DNA of 64,000 nucleotides, taken from JAHDVS01 sp964370985. GTDB taxonomy: Bacteria > Actinomycetota > Thermoleophilia > Gaiellales > Gaiellaceae. Every line of letters starts with the position of its first letter. Position 1 is the stretch's first letter. The DNA is taken from assembly GCA_964370985.1 (NCBI GenBank), contig CAYJLE010000002.1:85507-149506 (forward strand). Reading direction: 5' to 3'. The notes below the pieces were generated by a model. The model was not told where the DNA came from, searched no databases, and was given only the letters and a program-made list of their open reading frames with translations. The position numbers and the translations under genes are program-made. Positions 8,648 through 17,330 of this stretch are shown piece after piece.

Positions 8648-8669
8648 TCAGTCGAACATATCCCGTTCG
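8633..8669. promoter_or_regulatory. Candidate IclR operators at the hcr/badH divergent promoter
   Basis: A perfect palindrome ATGAACG-A-CGTTCAT occupies 8633-8647 and includes the iclR start codon. A second dyad, CGAAC (8653-8657) and GTTCG (8665-8669), lies immediately upstream. Both share the GAAC/GTTC half-site. The 107-bp region between iclR and the plus-strand dehydrogenase gene must hold both promoters, so a dimeric regulator here could control both directions. Confidence 0.55.
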
Positions 8670-8754
8670 CGGCCCGTAGTCAAGGCGAAGACTGGTCTGG
8701 CGATTCGGGCGCCGGGTGGACTAGGGTGGGCCGGTCGGAGACGAAGGAGGGGCG

Positions 8755-9501
8755 GTGGAGTTCGAGGATCGCGTCGCGCTCGTGACCGGAGGGGCGAGCG
8801 GCATCGGTCGGGCGGTGACTCACGTTCTTGCCGCCGGGGGCGCCAGAGTTGCCGTCTGCGACCTGAACGCGGAGGGTGCCACGGCCGTGGCCGCCGAGGT
8901 GGGCGGCGGCGCGCTCGGCATCGGGATGGACGTGACGGACACGGCCAGCGTCCGGGCCGGTGTGGCGACGGCGGTCGAGAGCCTCGGAGCGCCCGACGTG
9001 CTCGTCAACGCGGCCGGCTGGGACCGGATCGTGCGCTTCGTCGAGAGCGACGAGGAGCTCTGGGACCGCGTGATCGGGATCAACTACCGGGGCGTGCTCG
9101 CGGTCACGCACGCGGTGCTCCCGCACATGATCGAGAGGGGCTCGGGCGCGATCGTCAGCATCGCCTCGGAGGCGGGCCGCGCCGGCTCGTCGGGCGAGGC
9201 GGTCTACTCCGGCGCCAAGGCGGCCGTGATCGCGTTCTCGAAGGCGATCGCCCGCGAGGTGGCGCGCTACGGGATCCGTGTCAACGTGGTCACGCCCGGG
9301 CTGACGGACACGCCGTTCCTGCAGCGGCAGGTCGACGAGGGCCACGGCAAGCTGATGGACGCGATGGCGGCCGCGACGCCGCTGCGCCGGGTCGGCAAGC
9401 CCGAGGAGGTCGCGCAGGCGGTCTGCTTCCTCGCGTCGGAGCGAGCCTCGTTCACGACCGGGGAGACCCTGTCCGTGAGCGGCGGGCTCGTGATGGCCTG
9501 A
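8755..9501 (+). CDS. badH: BadH-like 2-hydroxycyclohexanecarboxyl-CoA dehydrogenase (SDR family)
   Basis: A 248-residue short-chain dehydrogenase with the NAD-binding TGGASGIGRA (about residues 12-21), NAAGWD (about 83-88) and catalytic Ser-Tyr-Lys in SSGEAVYSGAK (about 145-155). The combination NAAGWD, GSSGEAVY and the C-terminal TLSVSGGLVM is characteristic of BadH of Rhodopseudomonas, which oxidises the ring hydroxyl during cyclohexanecarboxyl-CoA degradation. That closer identification is from memory, not alignment. A strong AAGGAGGGG ribosome site precedes the GTG start. The enoyl-CoA hydratase follows seven bases later. A generic 3-oxoacyl reductase is the alternative. Confidence 0.72.
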   Translation: MEFEDRVALVTGGASGIGRAVTHVLAAGGARVAVCDLNAEGATAVAAEVGGGALGIGMDVTDTASVRAGVATAVESLGAPDVLVNAAGWDRIVRFVESDEELWDRVIGINYRGVLAVTHAVLPHMIERGSGAIVSIASEAGRAGSSGEAVYSGAKAAVIAFSKAIAREVARYGIRVNVVTPGLTDTPFLQRQVDEGHGKLMDAMAAATPLRRVGKPEEVAQAVCFLASERASFTTGETLSVSGGLVMA

Positions 9502-9508
9502 GGCTTTC

Positions 9509-10297
9509 GTGAGTGCGCCGGCGGTGCTATGGGAGAGGCGCGGCCCGGTCGGGATCGCGACCCTGAACCGGCCCGCGGCGCTGAACGCCCTCACCGTCGA
9601 GGCGCTCGCCGGGCTCGAGCGCTGCGTGGAGGAGGTCGAGGGCGACCCGTCGCTGCGCGCTCTGGTCGTGACGGGGAGTGGCGAGAAGGCGTTCTGCGTC
9701 GGCGCCGACCTGAAGGCGCTCGCGGCCGAGTACGGCGGGGACACCCCTCCGGCCGAGCTGACGGCGGCGATCCACCGCGCGTACGGGCGCTTGGAGGACT
9801 GCCCGTGCCCCGTCGTGGCCGCGATCCGCGGCTACTGCCTGGGCGGCGGGCTCGAGCTCGCGCTCACCGCTGACCTCAGGGTCGCCGACCCGGGCGCTCG
9901 CTTCGGGCTGCCCGAGGCGAGGATCGGGAGCATCCCCGGCGGGGGCGGCACGCAGCGGCTGCCACGGCTGATCGGCCTCGCGCGCGCCAAGGAGCTGATG
10001 CTGACGGGCGAGCAGATCGACGCGGCCGAGGCGCACCGGATCGGGCTCGTCAACCGCATCTTCCCGGCCACGTCCCTGGTCGACGACGCGGTCGCTCTCG
10101 CTGCGGCGATGGCTAGGCTCGCGCCGCTCGCGCTGCAGCGGATCAAGGAGGCCGCGAACGGGTCGGTCGACCTGACGCTCGCCGAGGGCCTCGAGCTCGA
10201 GCGGGCCTGCCACGACTCGCTCTGGACGAGCGAGGATCGCCGCGAGGGCATCCGCGCCTTCCTCGAGAAGCGCGACCCGGTCTTCCGCGGCCGCTGA
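9509..10297 (+). CDS. Enoyl-CoA hydratase (BadK/crotonase-like)
   Basis: A 262-residue crotonase-family protein. The oxyanion-hole motifs are GEKAFCVGADLKAL (about residues 56-69) and YCLGGGLELAL (about 110-120), and both acidic catalytic positions are plausible in LPEARIGSIPGGGGTQRLP. C-terminal FLEKRDPVF is typical. Paired with the BadH-like dehydrogenase it could hydrate cyclohex-1-ene-1-carbonyl-CoA (BadK role) or the dienoyl-CoA made by benzoyl-CoA reductase. Sequence alone cannot separate these from fatty acid hydratases. Start GTG at 9509. Confidence 0.8.
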   Translation: MSAPAVLWERRGPVGIATLNRPAALNALTVEALAGLERCVEEVEGDPSLRALVVTGSGEKAFCVGADLKALAAEYGGDTPPAELTAAIHRAYGRLEDCPCPVVAAIRGYCLGGGLELALTADLRVADPGARFGLPEARIGSIPGGGGTQRLPRLIGLARAKELMLTGEQIDAAEAHRIGLVNRIFPATSLVDDAVALAAAMARLAPLALQRIKEAANGSVDLTLAEGLELERACHDSLWTSEDRREGIRAFLEKRDPVFRGR

Positions 10298-10309
10298 GCG
10301 GCCGGCCGG

Positions 10310-11497
10310 CTACCCGTCTACCTCGAGCACGACCGCGGCGCCGCTGTCGCCGGCGGCGCAGCCGGTGAAGAGCCCGATCCCGCCGCCCCGGCGGACGAGC
10401 GCGTGCATCAGCTCGACGATGCCTCTGGCGCCGGTCGGGCCCTGCGGGTGCCCGTAGACGAGGCTCGAGCCGTACGGGTTGACCTCCCCGGCGTCGACGC
10501 CGAGCTCGCGGGCGAGCCAGACGTCGTTGACGGCAAACGGGTTGTGGGTCTTGATCACGTGCACGTCGGCGACCGCGATTCCGGCGTCGGCGAGCGCGGC
10601 GAGGCCCGCCGGGACGGGTGCTTTCGGCATCGTTGCCGGCTCGACCCGCGCGAAGCCCGTGGAGCGTACGTGTGCGAGCGGCCCCTCGACCCCGAGCGCG
10701 CGCGCCTGCGCCGGCGTCGTCACGACCATGCCGGCCGTGCCGTCCGCCGGGTGGGTCTGCGTCGCGTAGCCGACGACGCCGCCCTCGCGGACCGGCGGGA
10801 GGGCCGCGATCTCGTCGAGCAGGATCGGGCGGACGCCCCAGTCCTCGGCGAGCTCGACCGGCTCGCGCCGCGTGCCGACCGAGATCGGGACCATCCAGGG
10901 GCGCTGGAACGCGCGGTCGTCGGCGAGCGCGTCCGTGTACTGCTCGTAGCGGCGGGCGGCGAGCGCGTCGAGCTCGGCCTTGCCGATCCCGGCCTCGGCG
11001 GCGACCCGCTCCGCGGTCTCGAGCATCGAGAAGCCCGCGACCGGGTCGCGCTCGAAGTTGTCGAGCATCCAGTGCTCGCTCTCGGGCGCGCCGCCCGGGG
11101 CGCCGGGGCGGGGGTAGACGAGGTGCGGCGAGTTGCTCGTGCGGTCGGTCGTGACGACGAGGCCCGCACCCTCGCCCCGCAGCTGCTGGCTCGCCGCCGC
11201 CGCGTGGAGGCAGGCGACCGAGGTCGCGCACGCCTGGGCGATCATCACCCCGGGCAGGTGCGGCAGCCCGCAGCGAGCGGCCACCGTCGGTCCGCCGAAG
11301 AACGACTCCTTCTGCGGGATCGTCAGCCCGAGCACCACCTCGCGAAACGGCCACTCGATGCCGCCGGCCTCGAGCGCACGGCGGGTCACCTGGACTGCCA
11401 GGTCGAGGCTCGAGACCTCGGCGGCCGGTCCCTGCCAGCGCACGAACGGCGACGACCACGCTGCCGCGACCGGGATGCACACCCCTTCGAGCCTCAC
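10310..11497 (-). CDS. Thiolase-family acyl-CoA acetyltransferase
   Basis: A 395-residue thiolase. The acyl-accepting cysteine lies in AQACATSVA (about residue 85), the late histidine motif is NPYGSSLVYGHPQGPTGAR (about 343-361) and the second cysteine is in LFTGCAAGDSGA. Its sequence is nearer to the acetyl-CoA acetyltransferase/lipid-transfer thiolases than to PhaA. GTG start overlaps the acetoacetyl-CoA synthetase stop by four bases. It may cleave acetoacetyl-CoA formed by that enzyme or a longer 3-oxoacyl-CoA from ring degradation. Confidence 0.82.
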   Translation of the reverse strand: MRLEGVCIPVAAAWSSPFVRWQGPAAEVSSLDLAVQVTRRALEAGGIEWPFREVVLGLTIPQKESFFGGPTVAARCGLPHLPGVMIAQACATSVACLHAAAASQQLRGEGAGLVVTTDRTSNSPHLVYPRPGAPGGAPESEHWMLDNFERDPVAGFSMLETAERVAAEAGIGKAELDALAARRYEQYTDALADDRAFQRPWMVPISVGTRREPVELAEDWGVRPILLDEIAALPPVREGGVVGYATQTHPADGTAGMVVTTPAQARALGVEGPLAHVRSTGFARVEPATMPKAPVPAGLAALADAGIAVADVHVIKTHNPFAVNDVWLARELGVDAGEVNPYGSSLVYGHPQGPTGARGIVELMHALVRRGGGIGLFTGCAAGDSGAAVVLEVDG

Positions 11498-13491
11498 CTG
11501 TCCTCCTTTCTCGTCTCGGCGGAAGCGCCCGCGAGCTCGAGGTAGAAGTCGAGCGCCCGCGGGTCGGCGAGCGCGCCGGTGTTCGCGACCCTCTTCGGGT
11601 CCTCGCCGGCCAGGATCCGCTTCACCGGCACCTCGAGCTTCTTGCCGTTCAGGGTCCGCGGGATCGCGGGCGCGGCGCGCACCTCGTCCGGCTCGTGGCG
11701 CGGCGAGAGCGTCTCGCGGAGCGCCCGGCGCAGCCGCTCTTCGAGCTCGGGCGTGAACCGGACGCCCTCCGCCGTGACGACGAACAACCAGAGCCGGCCC
11801 GTGTCGACGACGAGGCTGTCCGCGACCTCCGGCAGCTCCTCGACGACGCGGTAGAACTCGGCGGTGCCCATGCGCACGCCACCGCGGTTCAGCGTCGCGT
11901 CGGAGCGGCCCGTGATCGCGCAGCTGCCGCGCTCGGTGAAGCGGATCCAGTCGCCGTGGCGCCACACGCCCGGGTACGTGTCGAAGTAGCTCGCGCGCAT
12001 CCGCGAGCCGTCCGGGTCGTTCCAGAGCGAGAGCGGCATCGACGGGAGCGGCTGCGTGAGCACGAGCTCACCGAGCTCGCCCGTGACCGCGCGGCCGTCG
12101 GGGTCGAAGGCGGCCGCGGCGACGCCCAGGCACGGTGCGGCCATCTCGCCGGCGTACACGGGCAGGAGCGGCTGGTTCGACACGAGGCCGGAGGCGACGT
12201 CCGTGCCGCCGCTGCCGCAGTAGAGCCAGAGATCGCCGACCGCGACCTCGTCGTAGATCCACGCGCAGAGCTCGGGCGAGGCGGGCGAGCCCGCACAGCC
12301 GAGCGTACGCAGGCCGCCGAGGTCGGCAGCCCGCCGTGGCGAGAGCCCCTCGCGCTGGCAGGCCGCGAGGAAGGGCGGGCTCGTGCCGAAGAACGTCACG
12401 CCCTCCTCGGCGGCGATCCGCCAGGTCGTGCCCAGGTCGGGCTGGGCCGGGCTGCCGTCGTAGAGGACGGCGGCCGTTCCGGTCAGGAGGCTGCCGGCGA
12501 GCACGTTCCAGATCATCCAGCCGGAGCTCGTGAACCAGTAGTGGCGGTCGGCGGGGCCGAGGTCGAAGTGGAACGCGTTCGACTTCAGGTGCTCGAGCAC
12601 GATCCCGCCGTGCCCGTGCACGATCCCCTTCGGCAGCCCGGTCGTGCCCGACGAGTAGAGGATCCAGAGCGGGTGGGAGAACGGCAGCCGCTCGAACGCG
12701 GGCTCCGCGTCCCGCTCGAGCAGCGCCCCGAAGCGCACTGAGGGGCCGAGCGCGGCGGGCGCCTCCCGGCCGGGCTCGAGGTAGTCGAGCAGGACGACCG
12801 TCTCGACCGACGGCAGCTCGCGCCGCAGCGCCGCCAGCTCCTCGAGCCGCTCGACGCGGCGACCCCCGTAGAGGTAGCCGTCGACGCCGAGCAGGAGCTT
12901 CGGCTCGATCTGGGCGAAGCGGTCGATCGCGGCGCGCACGCCGAAGTCGGGCGCGCAGGAGGACCAGATCGCGCCGATGCCGGCGCACGCGAGCAGCGCG
13001 ATCGCCGCCTCCGGCACGTTCGGCAGGCAGCTCGCGACCCGGTCTCCGGGCCCGACGCCGAGCGCGCGCAGCGCGGCGGCGACGGCGCCCACCTGTGCCG
13101 CGACCCCGGCGAACGAGAGCTCGCGCCGCAGCCCGTCCTCGCGCCAGGCGATCAGCGCCGGCGCCTCGTCGCGGCGGCGCAGCGCGACCTCCGCGTAGTT
13201 GAGCCGCACGTTCGGGAACCAGTCCGCGCCCGGCATCCCGCTCCGGCCGAGCACGGGGTCGGGGTCGCCGTCGTAGGGGACGTCGAAGTGGTCGAGGATG
13301 GAGCGCCAGAAGGCCTCGGACTCGCCGACCGAGAAGCGCCAGAGGTCGCCGTAGGAGGCGAGCTCGCCGAGGCCGCGCTGCTCGAGCCAGCGGCGATAGG
13401 CGGTCAGCCGCGCCGCCTCACGGCGCTCCGGGGAGGGCGTCCAGAGCACGGTGCCGGGCTCGACCGGGCCGCGCCCGCTCATCCGCGGCAC
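11494..13491 (-). CDS. Acetoacetyl-CoA synthetase
   Basis: A 665-residue adenylate-forming enzyme with WRFSVGESEAFWRSILDHF near the N-terminus, the ATP motif YSSGTTGLPKG (about residues 280-290), GSGGTDVASG, and the catalytic Lys segment RTLNGKKLEVPVKRIL near the C-terminus. Length and the N-terminal ACS-like domain are those of acetoacetate-CoA ligases. It makes acetoacetyl-CoA from acetoacetate, ATP and CoA, feeding the overlapping thiolase gene. Start is GTG 13491, with ATG 13482 as an alternative. If the carboxylase at 22.6 kb acts on acetone, this gene would supply the next step. Confidence 0.87.
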   Translation of the reverse strand: MPRMSGRGPVEPGTVLWTPSPERREAARLTAYRRWLEQRGLGELASYGDLWRFSVGESEAFWRSILDHFDVPYDGDPDPVLGRSGMPGADWFPNVRLNYAEVALRRRDEAPALIAWREDGLRRELSFAGVAAQVGAVAAALRALGVGPGDRVASCLPNVPEAAIALLACAGIGAIWSSCAPDFGVRAAIDRFAQIEPKLLLGVDGYLYGGRRVERLEELAALRRELPSVETVVLLDYLEPGREAPAALGPSVRFGALLERDAEPAFERLPFSHPLWILYSSGTTGLPKGIVHGHGGIVLEHLKSNAFHFDLGPADRHYWFTSSGWMIWNVLAGSLLTGTAAVLYDGSPAQPDLGTTWRIAAEEGVTFFGTSPPFLAACQREGLSPRRAADLGGLRTLGCAGSPASPELCAWIYDEVAVGDLWLYCGSGGTDVASGLVSNQPLLPVYAGEMAAPCLGVAAAAFDPDGRAVTGELGELVLTQPLPSMPLSLWNDPDGSRMRASYFDTYPGVWRHGDWIRFTERGSCAITGRSDATLNRGGVRMGTAEFYRVVEELPEVADSLVVDTGRLWLFVVTAEGVRFTPELEERLRRALRETLSPRHEPDEVRAAPAIPRTLNGKKLEVPVKRILAGEDPKRVANTGALADPRALDFYLELAGASAETRKEDR

Positions 13492-13538
13492 CTCCCCGCG
13501 AGCCGCCGCGGACCCCGTGGTATGGTCGCCCGCGACCC

Positions 13539-14771
13539 ATGGGAACGGCGGGGCAGGCGGCGGACGGCTCGGTGCTCGAGGGCATCCGGGTCCTCGACGT
13601 CTCCCAGGGAGCGGCCGGGCCGACCTGCGGGGCGCTGCTCGGCGACCTCGGCGCGGACGTCGTCAAGATCGAGCCGCCGGGCGGGGAGTGGGGCCGCGTG
13701 CTCGGCCCGCCGTTCACCGAGGGTGTCGCGAGCGCGTTCCTCGCCATGAACCGCAACAAGCGAAGCGTGGTCGTCGACCTGAAGCGGCCGGGCGGCGCCG
13801 ACGTGGTGCGCCGGCTCGCCCGCGGGAGCGACGTCGTGCTCGAGAGCTTCCGCCCCGGCGTCGCCGACCGGCTCGGGATCGGCTACGAGGATCTCTCCGC
13901 CGGCAACCCGCGGCTCGTCTACGTCGCCATCTCCGCCTGGGGGCAGCGGGGCCCGTGGCGCGACCATCCCGGCGTCGACGGCGCCGTCCAGGCCGTCAGC
14001 GGGATCATGAGCGTGACCGGGACGCCGGACGGCCCGCCGGTCAAGGTCGGCACGCCCGCCGCGGACATGTCCGGCGGCTTCGTCGCCGTCCAGGCAGTCC
14101 TGGCCGCGCTCTACGTACGCGAGCGCACCGGCCGCGGCCAGCGGGCGGACGTCTCGCTGCTCCAGTCGCTGCTCGCCTTCCAGCTCCCGGTGCTCGCGAT
14201 GTATCTCGCCACGGGCGAGCCGGTCGGCAGGCTGGGCAGCGCCGCCCCGTACGCGGCCCCGAACGAGGCCTACGCGACCCGCGACGGGCACCTGATGGTC
14301 GCCGCCTACACGCCCGACCGCTGGCCGCGCCTCTGCGCCGCGCTCGGCCGGGCCGAGCTGGCCGGGGATCCGCGCTTCGACACGAACGAGAAGCGCGTCC
14401 GCGACCGCGACGCGTTGCGCGAGGAGCTCGAGGGTCTGCTGCGCGCCCGCACGACGGCCGAGTGGGTGGAGGAGCTCGGGCGGGCCGACGTGATCTGCGC
14501 GCCGCTCCTCGACTACGGCGCGCTCGTCCAAGAGCCGCACCTGGCCGAGACCGGGGCGCTCTGGCCGCTCGAGTACCAGGCCGGCGGCACGATGAGGACG
14601 GTTGCAAACCCGCTGCGGCTCGAGCAGGCGCCCCCCCGGCCCCGCCGGGCGCCGCCGCACCGGCCGGGCGAGAGCACCTGCGACGTGCTCCGCGAGCACG
14701 GGCTCGCCGAGGCGGAGCTCGAGCGGCTGCTCGCCGGCGGCGTCGTCGAGGATCCGTCCCGCACGGGCTGA
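13539..14771 (+). CDS. CaiB/BaiF (class III) CoA transferase
   Basis: A 410-residue formyl-CoA-transferase-family protein. The N-terminal block VLDVSQGAAGPTCGALLGDLG is followed by DVVKIEPPGGEW and NRNKRSVVVDLK, all family hallmarks. The catalytic aspartate is in GTPAADMSGG (about residue 180). It would transfer CoA from a donor thioester to an organic acid through a mixed anhydride. It is divergent from the acetoacetyl-CoA synthetase gene across only 47 bases. Substrate unknown. Confidence 0.88.
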   Translation: MGTAGQAADGSVLEGIRVLDVSQGAAGPTCGALLGDLGADVVKIEPPGGEWGRVLGPPFTEGVASAFLAMNRNKRSVVVDLKRPGGADVVRRLARGSDVVLESFRPGVADRLGIGYEDLSAGNPRLVYVAISAWGQRGPWRDHPGVDGAVQAVSGIMSVTGTPDGPPVKVGTPAADMSGGFVAVQAVLAALYVRERTGRGQRADVSLLQSLLAFQLPVLAMYLATGEPVGRLGSAAPYAAPNEAYATRDGHLMVAAYTPDRWPRLCAALGRAELAGDPRFDTNEKRVRDRDALREELEGLLRARTTAEWVEELGRADVICAPLLDYGALVQEPHLAETGALWPLEYQAGGTMRTVANPLRLEQAPPRPRRAPPHRPGESTCDVLREHGLAEAELERLLAGGVVEDPSRTG

Positions 14772-14776
14772 GCTCC

Positions 14777-15943
14777 TCACACGACACCCTTCGAGCGCAG
14801 GCTGGCGATCGCGTCCGTGTCGTAGCCGAGCTCGGCCAGCACCTCGTCCGTATGCTCGCCGAGGGCGGGCACGCGGGGGCGCTCCGCCTCGGCGAGCGGG
14901 AAGCGCACGAGCGGGAGCGGCCCGACCGGCGAGTCGCCCTCCACGAACAGCCCGCGCTCGACGAGCTGCGGGTGCTCGAGCACCTCGGCGAGCGAGCGGA
15001 CGCGACCGTAGGGGAGCCCGGCTCGCTCGAGCCGCTCGAGCCAGGCCCCCGAGGGCTCGCTCGCGATCAGCTCCTCGACGAGGCCGTCGACCTCGGCTCG
15101 GTGCTCGCGGCGCGCCGCGACGGTTGCGAGGCGCGGCTCGCCGGTCCAGCCGGGTCGCCCGACCGCGTCGCAGAACCGCATCCAGTCGGCGTCGGAGGCG
15201 ACGACGACGTTGACGTAGCGCCCGTCGGCCGCCAGGAAGGGCCCGTAGGGGCACAGGTACTGGTGGCGCATCCCGGTCCTCGGCGGCTCCGTGCCCGCGT
15301 GCCAGTGGTGGTGCGGGTAGTAGGCGAGCCAGAAGGCGGCCGACTCGAGCATCGCCACGTCGAGGTAGGCGCCCTCGCCCGTGCGCTGGCGGCGGTGGAG
15401 CGCTGCGACGATCCCGAGCGCGGCGTGGATGCCCGCGACCTGGTCGGTGATCGGGATCCCGATCTTCGCCGGCGCGTCCGGGGCGCCGTTCGCGAGCAGG
15501 AGCCCGCTCTCGCCCTGGACGAGCAGGTCGTAGGCCTTGACGTCCCGGTACGGGCCGTCCTGGCCGTAGCCCGAGAGCGAGCAGTAGACGAGGCCGGGGT
15601 TGTCGGCGCGCAGCTCGTCTGGGCCGAGCCCGAGGCGGGCGGCCGCGCCCGCGGCGAAGTTCTCGACGAAGACGTCTGCACGCGCCGCGAGCCGGCGCAG
15701 GAGCTCGCGCCCCTCGGGGGCCTTCGCGTCGACGGTCACGTCGCGCTTGCCCGCGTTGAAGGCGACGAAGCCGGTCGAGAGGCCGCGCACCGCCTCGTCC
15801 CAGCCGCGGATCACGTCGCCCCGCCCCGGCTGCTCGATCTTGACCACGTCGGCGCCGAGCGCCGCCAGGACGAGCGTGCAGAACGGCATCGCGACCGCCT
15901 GCTCGAGCGCGACCACCCGAACGCCGGCGAGCGCGTCGCGCAT
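14777..15943 (-). CDS. CaiB/BaiF (class III) CoA transferase
   Basis: A 388-residue member of the same family, recognised by VVKIEQPGRGDVIRGWDEAV, FNAGKRDVTVDAK and the catalytic aspartate in GIPITDQVAG (about residue 168). ATG start overlaps the MaoC-like stop. It ends the minus-strand run LLM-acyl-CoA dehydrogenase-CitE-MaoC-CaiB. Together with the CitE and MaoC genes it resembles sets that activate and cleave C5 dicarboxylates such as itaconate or mesaconate; that is inference. Confidence 0.88.
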   Translation of the reverse strand: MRDALAGVRVVALEQAVAMPFCTLVLAALGADVVKIEQPGRGDVIRGWDEAVRGLSTGFVAFNAGKRDVTVDAKAPEGRELLRRLAARADVFVENFAAGAAARLGLGPDELRADNPGLVYCSLSGYGQDGPYRDVKAYDLLVQGESGLLLANGAPDAPAKIGIPITDQVAGIHAALGIVAALHRRQRTGEGAYLDVAMLESAAFWLAYYPHHHWHAGTEPPRTGMRHQYLCPYGPFLAADGRYVNVVVASDADWMRFCDAVGRPGWTGEPRLATVAARREHRAEVDGLVEELIASEPSGAWLERLERAGLPYGRVRSLAEVLEHPQLVERGLFVEGDSPVGPLPLVRFPLAEAERPRVPALGEHTDEVLAELGYDTDAIASLRSKGVV

Positions 15944-16446
15944 CAGGCCTTCGGCACCGGGAAGATGTCGAGGCCCGGCGCGTGCTCGCGCTTCCAGACC
16001 ATCACGGAACGGCGGTAGCGGATCACGAGGTCGCCGTGCTGGTTGTAGCCGCGGGTCTCGACCTTGACGATCCCCTGCGTCGGGCGCGAGCGCGACTCGC
16101 GCTTCTCGACCACCTCGCTCTCGGAGTAGAGCGTGTCGCCGGGGAAGACGGGGTGGGGGAGCACGATCTCGTCCCAGCCGAGCGCGAAGCCGTTCTCGCT
16201 CACGTCGGCGACGCCCATCCCCGCGACGATCGAGAGCGTGAGGGCGCTGTTCACGAGCATCGAGCCGAACTCGGTCTTCTCGCCGTAGTCGCGGTTGTAG
16301 TGGATCTGGTTCGTGTTGTTCGTGAGCAGGGTGAACTGGATGTTGTCGGCCTCGGTCACCGTCCGCCCGTAGCGGCAGCGGTAGACGTCGCCGACCTCGA
16401 AGTCCTCGAAGAACCGGCCCTGCCAGCCGGGCTTCACCTGGCTCAT
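15943..16446 (-). CDS. MaoC-like (R)-hydratase
   Basis: A 167-residue hot-dog-fold dehydratase. The catalytic pattern is seen in GRTVTEADNIQFTLLTNNTNQIHYN (Asp and His about residues 33 and 50; the hydratase-2 motif). It starts right at the CitE-like stop (four-base overlap) and its stop overlaps the CaiB gene. Very similar MaoC proteins sit beside CitE-like lyases in mycobacterial leucine-type clusters and in itaconate/mesaconate clusters, where they hydrate a methyl-branched enoyl-CoA. The precise substrate is open. Confidence 0.85.
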   Translation of the reverse strand: MSQVKPGWQGRFFEDFEVGDVYRCRYGRTVTEADNIQFTLLTNNTNQIHYNRDYGEKTEFGSMLVNSALTLSIVAGMGVADVSENGFALGWDEIVLPHPVFPGDTLYSESEVVEKRESRSRPTQGIVKVETRGYNQHGDLVIRYRRSVMVWKREHAPGLDIFPVPKA

Positions 16447-17330
16447 CGGGACACCTCCGGGTGCGGGATTCCCAGCTCGTCCGCGAGCTGGAGCAGGCGC
16501 TGGGCGCGCAGCACGATCGGGCGGTCGACGAGCTGGCCGCCGACGGCGACGGAGGCATCGCCCCGAGCGGTCGCCTCGTCGAAGGCGTCGGCGACCCGGC
16601 GGGCATACGCGAGCTCGTCGGGCCGCGGGCTGAACTGCTCGTTGATCAGCTCGATCTGGCGCGGATTGAACGTCGACTTGCCGCCGAACCCGAGGCGCCG
16701 GGCCTGGACGATGTCGGCGAGCAGACCGGCGGGGTCGTCGAGGTCGGGGAAGACGCCGTCGATCGAGATCACGCGGGCAGCCGCCGCGGCAACGACGAGC
16801 GCGGAGCGCGCGTACACGAGCTCGGCCGCCTCCGCCTCGCGCTTCGTGCCGAGCCCGAGGTCGAGCGCGTAGTCCTCGGCGCCGAACATGATCGCGAGCA
16901 CGCGCGGGTGGGCTGCGGCGATCTCCGCCGCCCGCAGGAGCCCGACCGCGCTCTCGATCGCCGCGACGATCCGAACGTCGCCGGCCGGATCGAAGCGGTC
17001 GAGCTTGCCGGCGACCCAGCCAACCTGCTCGGCGCTCTCGACCTTCGACACGCAGACGCCCTCGAGGCCCGGCACGAGCACCGCCGCCAGGTCCTCGCGC
17101 AGCCAGTCCGTGCCGACCGCGTTCACGCGTACGAGGCGAAGCGGCCCCGGCAGCTCGCGCCGCAGCAGCGAGGCGACGAGCTCCCGCGCCGCCGCCTTCT
17201 CGGCCGCGATGACGCCGTCCTCGAGGTCGAGGAAGACCGCGTCCGGGGGCGTCTCGAGCTCGAAGATCTTGTCGAGGAACCGCTGGCGGTTCCCCGGCAC
17301 GAACATCCAGGAGCGAAGCGGCCGCGCCAT
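16443..17330 (-). CDS. CitE/HpcH-like beta-hydroxyacyl-CoA lyase
   Basis: A 295-residue TIM-barrel lyase with RSWMFVPGNRQRFLDK at the N-terminus, the metal-binding VFLDLEDGV (about residues 33-41), VRVNAVGTDW (about 70) and FGAEDYALDLG (about 155), all typical of CitE-like malyl-, citramalyl- or 3-hydroxy-3-methylglutaryl-CoA lyases. It would split a beta-hydroxyacyl-CoA into acetyl-CoA and a keto acid. It lies between an acyl-CoA dehydrogenase and a MaoC hydratase, giving a dehydrogenate-hydrate-cleave order. ATG start overlaps the dehydrogenase stop. Confidence 0.86.
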   Translation of the reverse strand: MARPLRSWMFVPGNRQRFLDKIFELETPPDAVFLDLEDGVIAAEKAAARELVASLLRRELPGPLRLVRVNAVGTDWLREDLAAVLVPGLEGVCVSKVESAEQVGWVAGKLDRFDPAGDVRIVAAIESAVGLLRAAEIAAAHPRVLAIMFGAEDYALDLGLGTKREAEAAELVYARSALVVAAAAARVISIDGVFPDLDDPAGLLADIVQARRLGFGGKSTFNPRQIELINEQFSPRPDELAYARRVADAFDEATARGDASVAVGGQLVDRPIVLRAQRLLQLADELGIPHPEVSR

